Part shown: one piece after another, positions 5,776 to 11,340 of the stretch | How the letters are laid out: each line of letters opens with the position of its first letter | How positions within the stretch are numbered: the stretch's first letter is position 1 | Assembly: GCA_050300875.1 (NCBI GenBank) | Contig: JBNKYL010000126.1 | Span: forward strand, 1-11,340 | DNA length: 11,340 nucleotides | Direction: 5' to 3' | DNA from: CBDCFL01 sp050300875 | GTDB taxonomy: Bacteria > Pseudomonadota > Alphaproteobacteria > Rhodobacterales > Rhodobacteraceae | Position numbers and translations under genes: made by a program | Notes under the pieces: model-generated | The model's input: only the letters and a program-made list of their open reading frames with translations | Told to the model about the DNA's origin: nothing | The model's database searches: none

Positions 5776-7721
5776 GTGCGGATACGTCCCGAATTGTCCG
5801 GTGGCGCAAAATCACGCAGGCTTAGCGCGTCGAAACGCTCTTCGATCTCGCTGCGTTGACCAGCGGGGTAGGCTTCCAGTGGCGGCAAGTGTCCATATTG
5901 TGCAAACAACATAACGTCCCGCGCAATCGGTGCGGCTGCAGTGGACCCACCGCCGCCATGTTCAACCACGACCGAACACGCATAGCGTGGGCTGCCCACA
6001 GGCGCGAAACAAACGAACAACGCGTGATCGCGGCGGTCCCAGGGCAGATCGGCGTTTGATGTGACCCCGGCCGCGCGCTCCTCTGCAGTGATATTGCGCA
6101 CTTGGCTGGTTCCGGTCTTGCCGCCCATAGCCATCTCTTCATTGGCGATTCTGCTGCGATAGGCAGTTCCGCGCTGGTAGTTGCTCACCCGGTTCATGCC
6201 TTCGCGAACCGCAGCCAGGTTTTCCGGCCGAATATCAAGTAATGGCGCCAGATCCGGTTCCATTTCGACCCCGTCAAGTGTGCCACGGATCAGCCGCGGT
6301 GTGACGGCGCGCCCGGACGCGATCCGCGCGGCCATCACGGCCAACTGCAGGGGAGAAGCCAGAACGAAACCCTGGCCGATCCCGGCGTTGAACGTGTCAC
6401 CGACCAACCATTCTTCGCCACGGCGTGCGCGTTTCCAATCTTGTGTCGGTGTCAGCCCCTCTGCGATTCCTGACATGGGAAGGTCGTGACGTTGCCCCAG
6501 TCCCAGCCGTTGCGCCATCGCGGTGATCCGGTCGATACCCACGCGTTCGGCAACATCGTAGAAGAACACGTCGCAGGACTGGTAAATCGCCTCGACCAGG
6601 TTCACTTTGCCATGGCCGCCACGCCGCCAGCAATGGAACCTCCGGTTGCCCAACTGCTTGTACCCGCCGCAGAAAACGTCTTCTTCAAAGTCAACAAGTC
6701 CTGCTTCCAACGCTGCGAGCGCGACCACCATCTTGAACGTAGAACCTGGCGGATAGGTGCCTTGAACCGTCTTGTCTGCCAACGGGCGATGATCATCATT
6801 GGTCAGCATTCGGTAGTCAGCCGCCGAAATGCCACGTACAAACAGGTTGGGGTCGAAACTGGGCGACGACGCACAAGCCAGCAGATCGCCCGTCACTGTG
6901 TCAATCACCACGGCAGCCGCACTTTCGCCCGCCATACGTGCCAACGTGAAATTCTGCAATTTGGCATCAATGGTCAATTGAAGGCTCTCGCCCGCCACCC
7001 CTTCCTGTCGGTCCAATTCGCGCATGACCCGGCCAGATGCGCTCACCTCGATCCGCCGCGTGCCCGCGCGTCCGCGCAGGTTGTCTTCCAGTTTGCCTTC
7101 GACCCCGATCTTGCCGATCTGGAATTTCGGGATCTGCAGGACCGGGTCGGGGTCCTGGATCTTGGACAGGTCGTAATCACTGACCGGCCCAACATAACCC
7201 AGCACGTGGGCAAAATCCGCGCCTAGCGGATAGTAACGTGACAGCCCGACCTCGGGCGTCACGCCGGGCAGGGCAGGCGCGTTGACAGCAACGGTCGAAA
7301 AATCCTGCCATGTCAGCCGGTCGGCAATGGTCACCGGCACAAAGGGGCTGCGCCGTTCCATTTCGCGGATCGACCGGTCCAGTTCATTGGGATCAAAGGC
7401 AATCAATTGCGACAGTTTTTCGATGGTCACGCCGATATCACCGGCATCCTCGCGCACAACGACGATGGAGTAATTCTGTTCATTGCCAGCAATCAAAATG
7501 CCGTTGCGGTCATAGATCAGGCCGCGCTCGGGCGGGATCAGCCGAATGTTGATGCGGTTTTCTTCCGCCAACATCCGAAATTCATCTGCCTGCACGACCT
7601 GCATATGCCGCATCCGCAGGCCCAGCACGCCCATGAACGCGAGTTGCGTCCCGCCAAGCAACAGGGCACGTCGAGAAATCACCCGGCGGCTTGTTTCGTT
7701 GTCCTTTGGCGATCGCCTCAT
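5772..7721 (-). CDS. mrdA: Penicillin-binding protein 2 (elongasome transpeptidase)
   Basis: Class B PBP of 649 residues, anchored by one N-terminal membrane segment (about 18-36), that cross-links peptidoglycan made by RodA. The pedestal domain begins with NIRLIPPERGLIYDRNG (58-74). The transpeptidase domain carries all three catalytic motifs: STFK (Ser327, Lys330), SCD (382-384, the SxN equivalent usual in PBP2) and KTGT (535-538). IGKIGVEGKLEDNLRG (202-217) is a further PBP2 hallmark. Cys351, Cys364, His370 and Cys383 align in order with the zinc ligands described for Acinetobacter baumannii PBP2 (Asp350, Asp365, His371, Cys384), with cysteine in place of both aspartates. ATG 7721 overlaps the mreD stop by 4 bp, and the stop overlaps rodA by 4 bp. 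Length is normal for the family. FtsI is excluded by operon context and the pedestal sequence. Confidence 0.97.
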   Translation of the reverse strand: MRRSPKDNETSRRVISRRALLLGGTQLAFMGVLGLRMRHMQVVQADEFRMLAEENRINIRLIPPERGLIYDRNGILIAGNEQNYSIVVVREDAGDIGVTIEKLSQLIAFDPNELDRSIREMERRSPFVPVTIADRLTWQDFSTVAVNAPALPGVTPEVGLSRYYPLGADFAHVLGYVGPVSDYDLSKIQDPDPVLQIPKFQIGKIGVEGKLEDNLRGRAGTRRIEVSASGRVMRELDRQEGVAGESLQLTIDAKLQNFTLARMAGESAAAVVIDTVTGDLLACASSPSFDPNLFVRGISAADYRMLTNDDHRPLADKTVQGTYPPGSTFKMVVALAALEAGLVDFEEDVFCGGYKQLGNRRFHCWRRGGHGKVNLVEAIYQSCDVFFYDVAERVGIDRITAMAQRLGLGQRHDLPMSGIAEGLTPTQDWKRARRGEEWLVGDTFNAGIGQGFVLASPLQLAVMAARIASGRAVTPRLIRGTLDGVEMEPDLAPLLDIRPENLAAVREGMNRVSNYQRGTAYRSRIANEEMAMGGKTGTSQVRNITAEERAAGVTSNADLPWDRRDHALFVCFAPVGSPRYACSVVVEHGGGGSTAAAPIARDVMLFAQYGHLPPLEAYPAGQRSEIEERFDALSLRDFAPPDNSGRIRT

Positions 7722-8245
7722 GCCAAACTTGCCTCCGTGGTCAGAGGTCGGCGCAATCGCAGGAAGCGCACGGAAAGGAACACCACCACGGGATAGGCTG
7801 CTGCAGACGAAAGCAATTGCTGCAAATCAAGTCCCAGCGGCACCTGCGGCACCGAAAATATCGCCAATATCAGCCGGTTGCCCAGCACCATCAAGGTCAG
7901 GATCGCTGTCGTGATCCCCCATTCCAAAGTGAATGGCCATTCGCGCGCGGCCGCGGTCCGACTGCGCAAGAACTCGATTGCAAGAATGCTGAAAGCGGCC
8001 CACAGGCCCGGCGGTCGCATCAAGACGAAATCTGCCAGCAGAAGTATTGGCACCACCAGCCAGATCGGAAGGAAATCGGGTCGCCGCAATACCCAGGCCA
8101 TCGCAAAAACCAAAACCAACTCGGGTCCTGGCCAATGGCTGGCCCCGACTTCGAGCGGCAGTGTCTTGATCAGCAGGAAACCGACCGTCATCACGGCATA
8201 TAGCACCCAGTGCAACAGGCGCGATATGTTCAGCGGATCACCCAT
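7718..8245 (-). CDS. mreD: Rod shape-determining protein MreD
   Basis: Small integral membrane protein of 175 residues, a component of the MreBCD elongation complex that modulates MreC. It is poorly conserved, so identity rests on size, topology and place: five to six hydrophobic segments (for example VLYAVMTVGFLLI, LVLVFAMAWVL, LPIWLVVPILLLADFVL), the RRPDFLPIW...DFVLMRPPGLWAA block seen in alphaproteobacterial MreD, and position between mreC and the PBP2 gene. Its ATG at 8245 overlaps the mreC stop by 8 bp (ATGGGTGA), and its stop overlaps the mrdA ATG by 4 bp. Tight overlaps on both sides imply coupled translation and matched stoichiometry with PBP2. Confidence 0.93.
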   Translation of the reverse strand: MGDPLNISRLLHWVLYAVMTVGFLLIKTLPLEVGASHWPGPELVLVFAMAWVLRRPDFLPIWLVVPILLLADFVLMRPPGLWAAFSILAIEFLRSRTAAAREWPFTLEWGITTAILTLMVLGNRLILAIFSVPQVPLGLDLQQLLSSAAAYPVVVFLSVRFLRLRRPLTTEASLA

Positions 8246-9170
8246 TTCCTTGATCCTCTGTCACGTCGTCGGCCAGATCCTCGGTCATTTCCTCAAACAG
8301 CCCAGGGGGTTCGGGCGGCGGCAAAAGCCCGCCAGGATCGGTTGGCCTGGTCGTGCCATAGCTGCGTAACACGCGCAGAAATTCCAACCTCTCGTAGTCT
8401 GCAGCCAGCCGCACCCGCAAATTGTCGTCGCTACCCAAAGCCACCTGGCCTACCAGCAAACCTGCCGGAAAGACCCCGCCATCGCCAGAACTCACCACCC
8501 GGTCGCCGGGCCGCACTTGTTCAGGCGCGTCGATGAAATCCAGTCGCGGCGCCAAGACGTTGTCACCTGCCAGTAGCGCCAGTTGTCCCGATGGTTGGAT
8601 AACCACAGGCACCCGGCTGTTAACATCCGTCAGCAGGATCACGCGTGACGAATTGGGTCCAACACCGCTAATGCGGCCGACCAGCCCCAACCCGTCGGTC
8701 GTCGCCCAGCCATCGATGATCCCGTCACGTTCGCCGATATTCAGCAGCACGGATTGCCGAAACGGCGATCCGCTATCGGCCAGCACCACGCCGGTGACGA
8801 AGGTCAAAGTCGGGTCCAGCCGGACCTTGTTCAGGTCCAGCAGCTTGGCATTTTCCTGTTCAAGCTGAAGCGCGGCTTCCTTCCAGGCTTTCATCTGCTG
8901 CAACTCGCGGCGCAATTCCTGATTCTGTTCATAGATACGCGCGTAGCTTTGAAATCCGTCGGCCATTCGCGCAAATTGGGCAAAGGGCAATGTGACCCAG
9001 TCGAAAGACGGCACCACCCGATCGACGATCTGCGCACGTAACCGCTCCACGCGCGGGCTGTCGATCCGCCAAAACACGAAAAACGCCAGAAGGAACAGCA
9101 CGAGCACCCCGATCAGGATGCGCCGGATCGGGCGGACGTAATCGTCGGAATTATGGCGGTCCCGTGCCAA
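8238..9170 (-). CDS. mreC: Rod shape-determining protein MreC (TTG start)
   Basis: Periplasmic scaffold of 310 residues with one N-terminal anchor (about 16-35, ILIGVLVLFLLAFFVFW). It links MreB filaments to PBP2 and activates the elongasome. After the anchor comes a coiled coil (about 75-116, YEQNQELRRELQQMKAWKE and following heptads). Then comes the beta-rich MreC domain with SGSPFRQSVLLNIGERDGI, GLVGRISGVGPNSSRVILLTD and VSSGDGGVFPAGLLVGQV. The last 35 residues are Pro-rich, then acidic, and probably disordered. The start codon appears to be TTG (9168-9170): it has GGAGGG 3 bp upstream, the N-terminus before the anchor has a normal length, and no ATG or GTG in frame precedes the membrane segment. 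It follows mreB by 32 bp that hold a hairpin, and it overlaps mreD by 8 bp. Confidence 0.95.
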   Translation of the reverse strand: MARDRHNSDDYVRPIRRILIGVLVLFLLAFFVFWRIDSPRVERLRAQIVDRVVPSFDWVTLPFAQFARMADGFQSYARIYEQNQELRRELQQMKAWKEAALQLEQENAKLLDLNKVRLDPTLTFVTGVVLADSGSPFRQSVLLNIGERDGIIDGWATTDGLGLVGRISGVGPNSSRVILLTDVNSRVPVVIQPSGQLALLAGDNVLAPRLDFIDAPEQVRPGDRVVSSGDGGVFPAGLLVGQVALGSDDNLRVRLAADYERLEFLRVLRSYGTTRPTDPGGLLPPPEPPGLFEEMTEDLADDVTEDQGNG

Positions 9171-9173
9171 GTG

Positions 9174-9179
9174 CCCTCC
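9174..9179 (-). promoter_or_regulatory. Ribosome binding site of mreC supporting a TTG start
   Basis: GGAGGG on the minus strand stands 3 bp before TTG (9168-9170). It is the only good Shine-Dalgarno sequence near the 5' end of mreC and decides the rare start codon. The spacing is slightly short. It also follows the mreB/mreC hairpin by 8 bp. Confidence 0.7.
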
Positions 9180-9187
9180 GTCCCGGC

Positions 9188-9202
9188 GGGCCCGATGGGC
9201 CC
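9188..9202 (-). other. GC hairpin between mreB and mreC
   Basis: GGGCCC (9188-9193), GAT, GGGCCC (9197-9202) can fold as a 6-bp all-GC stem with a 3-nt loop, starting immediately after the mreB stop codon on the minus strand. No U-tract follows, so it is not a classical terminator. It could stabilise the mreB 3' end, attenuate read-through, or limit access to the mreC ribosome binding site downstream. Each half is itself palindromic, so alternative pairings exist. Confidence 0.5.
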
Positions 9203-10231
9203 CTAGCTATCGTAATCGATGACGTGCCGAAGCTGCTTTTCGTATTCCAGAGCTTTGCCGGTGCCAAGCGCCACGCAGTTCAGCGACTCGTCTGCCACCG
9301 ATATGGCCAGACCCGTCTGTTCGCGCAAGGCCAGGTCCAGTTCGCCCAGCAAAGCGCCGCCACCGGTCAGCATTACGCCCCGGTCGACAATGTCGGCCGC
9401 CAGATCGGGCGGGGTGGCTTCCAGCGCGGTCATCACTGCTTCGCAAATCTGCTGCACCGGTTCGGCCAAAGCCTCGGCCACCTGTGCCTGGTTGATCTCG
9501 GTTTCCTTGGGCACCCCGTTCAACAGATCGCGGCCCCGGATCTGCATGGACGACCCGCGCCCGTCATCAGGCATCCGCGCGGTGCCGATGCTGGTCTTGA
9601 TCCGTTCGGCAGTGCTTTCGCCGATCAGCAAGTTCTGCTGACGCCGCAGATAGGATATGATCGCTTCGTCCATCCGGTCGCCACCGACGCGCACCGACCG
9701 CGCATAGACGATATCGCCCAGCGACAGAACCGCGACCTCGGTCGTCCCGCCGCCGATATCGACGACCATGTTGCCCGTCGGGTCCGTGATCGGCATTCCC
9801 GCGCCGATCGCTGCCGCGATGGGTTCAGCGATCAGCCCCGCGCGCCCTGCGCCCGCCGACAGAACCGACTGTCGAATGGCCCGCTTTTCCACCGGCGTCG
9901 CGCCATGCGGCACGCAGACGATGATCTTGGGCTTGCCCAGAATGCGGCGCTGGTGAACCTTGCGGATGAAATGCTTGATCATTTCCTCCGCCGTGTCGAA
10001 ATCGGCAATCACGCCCTCGCGCATCGGCCGGATCGCCTCGATGCTGCCCGGCGTGCGCCCCAGCATCAGCTTGGCGTCCTCGCCCACGGCCAGCACCTGC
10101 TTGCGTCCGTCCTTGACGTGATAGGCCACGACCGATGGTTCGTTCAGGATGATGCCCTTGCCCTTGACGTAGACCAGCGTGTTCGCCGTCCCAAGGTCGA
10201 TGGCCATATCCGATGAAAATAGTCCGAGCAT
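9203..10231 (-). CDS. mreB: Rod shape-determining protein MreB (bacterial actin)
   Basis: Cytoskeletal ATPase of 342 residues that forms membrane-associated filaments directing lateral wall synthesis. Actin-fold signatures are in order: phosphate 1 DLGTANT (12-18), the AEPIAAAIGAG segment (135-145, Glu136), phosphate 2 DIGGGTTEVAV (158-168) and the adenosine motif LTGGGALL near 285-292. The N-terminus MLGLFSSDMAIDLG matches the short amphipathic start of the family, and the length is typical, so ATG 10231 is secure. It is the first gene of the mreBCD-mrdA-rodA-ghrA operon. Its coding sequence shows no truncation. A weak GGGGCG lies 7 to 12 bp upstream of the ATG. The 32-bp gap with a hairpin behind it is the only break in an otherwise overlapping operon, in keeping with the known need for more MreB than other elongasome proteins. 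Confidence 0.98.
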   Translation of the reverse strand: MLGLFSSDMAIDLGTANTLVYVKGKGIILNEPSVVAYHVKDGRKQVLAVGEDAKLMLGRTPGSIEAIRPMREGVIADFDTAEEMIKHFIRKVHQRRILGKPKIIVCVPHGATPVEKRAIRQSVLSAGAGRAGLIAEPIAAAIGAGMPITDPTGNMVVDIGGGTTEVAVLSLGDIVYARSVRVGGDRMDEAIISYLRRQQNLLIGESTAERIKTSIGTARMPDDGRGSSMQIRGRDLLNGVPKETEINQAQVAEALAEPVQQICEAVMTALEATPPDLAADIVDRGVMLTGGGALLGELDLALREQTGLAISVADESLNCVALGTGKALEYEKQLRHVIDYDS

Positions 10232-10363
10232 GTCGGCGCCCCGATGTTCCGTTATTAACCTGCCAGCCCGCCATTTTGATTTTTTTCGGCGGACAATCGT
10301 TCATATCGTAGCGGATTGTGGCAGGTAAAGGGCCACGAATTGTTAATGCTGGGCGAAAAAGGC
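10232..10363 (-). promoter_or_regulatory. mreB upstream region with weak promoter candidate and A-rich stem-loop
   Basis: This 132-bp gap between the SDR stop and mreB is markedly more AT-rich than its neighbours. On the minus strand TTTACC (10324-10329) and TATGAA (10300-10305), 18 bp apart, are a weak -35/-10 pair. Downstream, CCGCC and GGCGG arms (10268-10292) flank a 15-nt loop that is almost all A on the mreB-sense strand and would lie in the leader. I see no convincing terminator for the SDR gene here. That a promoter exists in this gap is likely from context; the boxes are tentative. Confidence 0.4.
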
Positions 10364-11104
10364 CTAATAGGTGGCCCGACCGCCGGAAATATCGAACGCG
10401 GCTCCCGTGGCGAACGAATTTTCTGCGCTCGCAAGCCAGCAGATCATGTTCGCAATCTCGTCCACCTCGACGAATCGACCACGCGGGATCTTGGACAACA
10501 TGAAGGCGATGAACTCCTCGCTCATCTGGTCGAAAATCGCCGTACGTGCGGCGGCCGGGGTCACGCAATTCACCGCAATATCCATACCGGCCAGTTCCTT
10601 GCCCAGTGACTTGGTCAAGGCGATTACCCCCGCCTTGGATGCCGAATAGGCCGACGCATTCGGGTTGCCCTCCTTGCCAGCCACCGAGGCGATATTGACG
10701 ATCCGCCCATATCCAGTTGTTTTCATCCCCGGCACCACGGCCTTGTTGACCAGGAATGTGCCTGTCAGGTTGATGTCGATGATCTTTTTCCAATCGGCCA
10801 GCGGATAGTCCTCGACCGGCATGTTCGGCCCGGCGATCCCGGCGGAATTGACCAGAATCGACACCCGCCCCAACGCAGCCTCCGTCGCTGACAACGCGGC
10901 GCCGATCTGATCGGGGCTGGTCACGTCGCAGCGCTGTGCCAGGGCTCCAATCCTGGTTGCCGCTGTCTGGGCAAGCTCGGCATCTGCATCCCAGATCGCG
11001 ACTTTGGCCCCCGACTGCGTCATCCGAATTGCGACTGACAGCCCGATCCCCTGCGCGCCGCCGGTTATCACGGCCACCTGGCCCTTCAGATCATAGGTAT
11101 TCAT
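10364..11104 (-). CDS. Short-chain dehydrogenase/reductase (SDR), classical type
   Basis: Cytosolic NAD(P)-dependent oxidoreductase of 246 residues. The cofactor motif is TGGAQGIG (14-21), with Asp39 after the second strand (IWDAD), which favours NAD(H) over NADP(H). Then come DVTS (60-63), NSAG (86-89, replacing NNAG), and the catalytic tetrad Asn112, Ser140, Tyr153 and Lys157 (YSASK). The C-terminus TGAAFDISGGRATY is of the type seen in sugar-acid dehydrogenases such as 2-keto-3-deoxy-L-rhamnonate/fuconate dehydrogenases, so a keto-sugar-acid substrate is a better guess than a generic 3-oxoacyl-ACP reductase; this is inference from memory of the family. ATG 11104 is chosen over one 54 bp upstream because GGAG lies 6 bp before it and the Rossmann fold begins at the usual distance. 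It follows leuA by 50 bp with a hairpin between them. Confidence 0.88.
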   Translation of the reverse strand: MNTYDLKGQVAVITGGAQGIGLSVAIRMTQSGAKVAIWDADAELAQTAATRIGALAQRCDVTSPDQIGAALSATEAALGRVSILVNSAGIAGPNMPVEDYPLADWKKIIDINLTGTFLVNKAVVPGMKTTGYGRIVNIASVAGKEGNPNASAYSASKAGVIALTKSLGKELAGMDIAVNCVTPAAARTAIFDQMSEEFIAFMLSKIPRGRFVEVDEIANMICWLASAENSFATGAAFDISGGRATY

Positions 11105-11122
11105 CGCTCGCTCCAAAGTACT

Positions 11123-11147
11123 GCGCCCGAACCAAGGGCTCGGGCGC
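11123..11147 (-). terminator. Hairpin after leuA, putative terminator or attenuator before the SDR gene
   Basis: GCGCCCGA (11123-11130) and TCGGGCGC (11140-11147) form a perfect 8-bp GC-rich stem with a 9-nt loop, 7 bp after the leuA stop on the minus strand. No run of U follows the stem, only AGTACTTT, so it is an imperfect intrinsic terminator. The SDR ribosome binding site starts 8 bp further on, so the stem lies between the two genes of a possible leuA-SDR transcript. Confidence 0.6.
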
Positions 11148-11154
11148 GGTAGGA

Positions 11155-11340
11155 TCAATCCTTGTAACTGACCGTTTTCACATCGGCATCCGGATCGGTC
11201 TTGGTCCGCCGGACAATCAACCGGTTCAGCGCGTTCACATAGGCCCGCGCCGACGCCACGACGGTGTCGGTATCGGCGGCTTGACCGGTCGCAATGCGCC
11301 CATGCTCTTCCATCCGCACCGAAACGGTCGCCTGCGCATC
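11155..11340 (-). CDS. leuA: 2-isopropylmalate synthase, C-terminal end only
   Basis: The last 61 residues of LeuA, the first committed enzyme of leucine biosynthesis (acetyl-CoA plus 2-ketoisovalerate to 2-isopropylmalate). The gene enters from the right edge of the window and ends at TGA 11155-11157. My translation shows ATVSVRMEEHGRIATGQAAD followed by TDTVVASARAYVNALNRL, the highly characteristic end of the leucine-binding regulatory domain, then a basic stretch and the tail DVKTVSYKD. The catalytic barrel lies outside the window. Nothing in the visible part suggests damage. A hairpin follows 7 bp after the stop, and the SDR gene is next on the same strand. Confidence 0.92.
   Translation of the reverse strand, partial: DAQATVSVRMEEHGRIATGQAADTDTVVASARAYVNALNRLIVRRTKTDPDADVKTVSYKD

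Noticed and set aside
9164..10216. Plus-strand open frame of 350 codons opposite mreB
   Set aside because: mreB is unmistakable on the other strand; the antisense frame exists because of codon bias at high GC and shows no recognisable domain.
1..11340. CRISPR arrays, insertion sequences, tRNA or rRNA genes, toxin-antitoxin or defence systems
   Set aside because: I saw no spaced direct repeats, transposase-like sequence, terminal inverted repeats, cloverleaf-like RNA or recognisable defence genes; the genes account for nearly all of the sequence.

Overview
The window is GC-rich, gene-dense DNA from an alphaproteobacterium, most likely a Rhodobacteraceae/Roseobacter-type organism. This placement rests on the cell-shape operon mreB-mreC-mreD-mrdA-rodA with a glyoxylate/hydroxypyruvate reductase gene as its last cistron, on the alphaproteobacterial look of PBP2 (CCHC residues around the active site) and on the style of the uracil-DNA glycosylase and SseB-like proteins. 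It is a family-level judgement from recognised proteins; no rRNA or tRNA is present to confirm it.

Layout, left to right. (1) 1-2264, minus strand: a small metal/metalloid-type operon. An ArsR-family repressor (1893-2234) overlaps by 8 bp a UPF0718/ArsP-type permease (872-1900), which is followed 76 bp later by a Na+/H+ antiporter NhaA (1-795, cut by the window edge). The arsR promoter carries a clear 9-bp-arm inverted repeat plus a third half-site, laid directly over the -10 element. (2) 2324-3687, plus strand: a divergent pair, an Fe-S-type uracil-DNA glycosylase and an SseB-family protein, coupled by an ATGA overlap. (3) 3692-10231, minus strand: the cell-elongation operon in the order mreB, mreC, mreD, mrdA (PBP2), rodA, ghrA. 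Every junction after mreC is a 4- or 8-bp start/stop overlap. The only gap, between mreB and mreC, holds a GC hairpin, and mreC starts with TTG. (4) 10232-10363: the mreB upstream region. (5) 10364-11340, minus strand: a short-chain dehydrogenase, then the 3' end of leuA, separated by a strong hairpin.

How the genes work together. MreB filaments, MreC and MreD are the scaffold and regulators of the elongasome. RodA (SEDS glycan polymerase) and PBP2 (transpeptidase) are its enzymatic core, so the operon encodes nearly the whole rod-shape machine. ghrA looks like a metabolic passenger sharing the transcript. The ArsR-permease-NhaA unit is plausibly an inducible efflux set, in which the repressor senses a thiophilic ion or arsenical through C-terminal cysteines, the permease exports it, and NhaA is co-transcribed for reasons not visible here.

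Most of the window is ordinary housekeeping DNA. I found no CRISPR array, insertion sequence, tRNA, rRNA or clearly new multi-gene system. The points most worth a second look are the ArsR operator and the linkage of NhaA to it, the candidate CCHC zinc site in PBP2, the coupling of ghrA to rodA, and the mreB/mreC and leuA/SDR hairpins.
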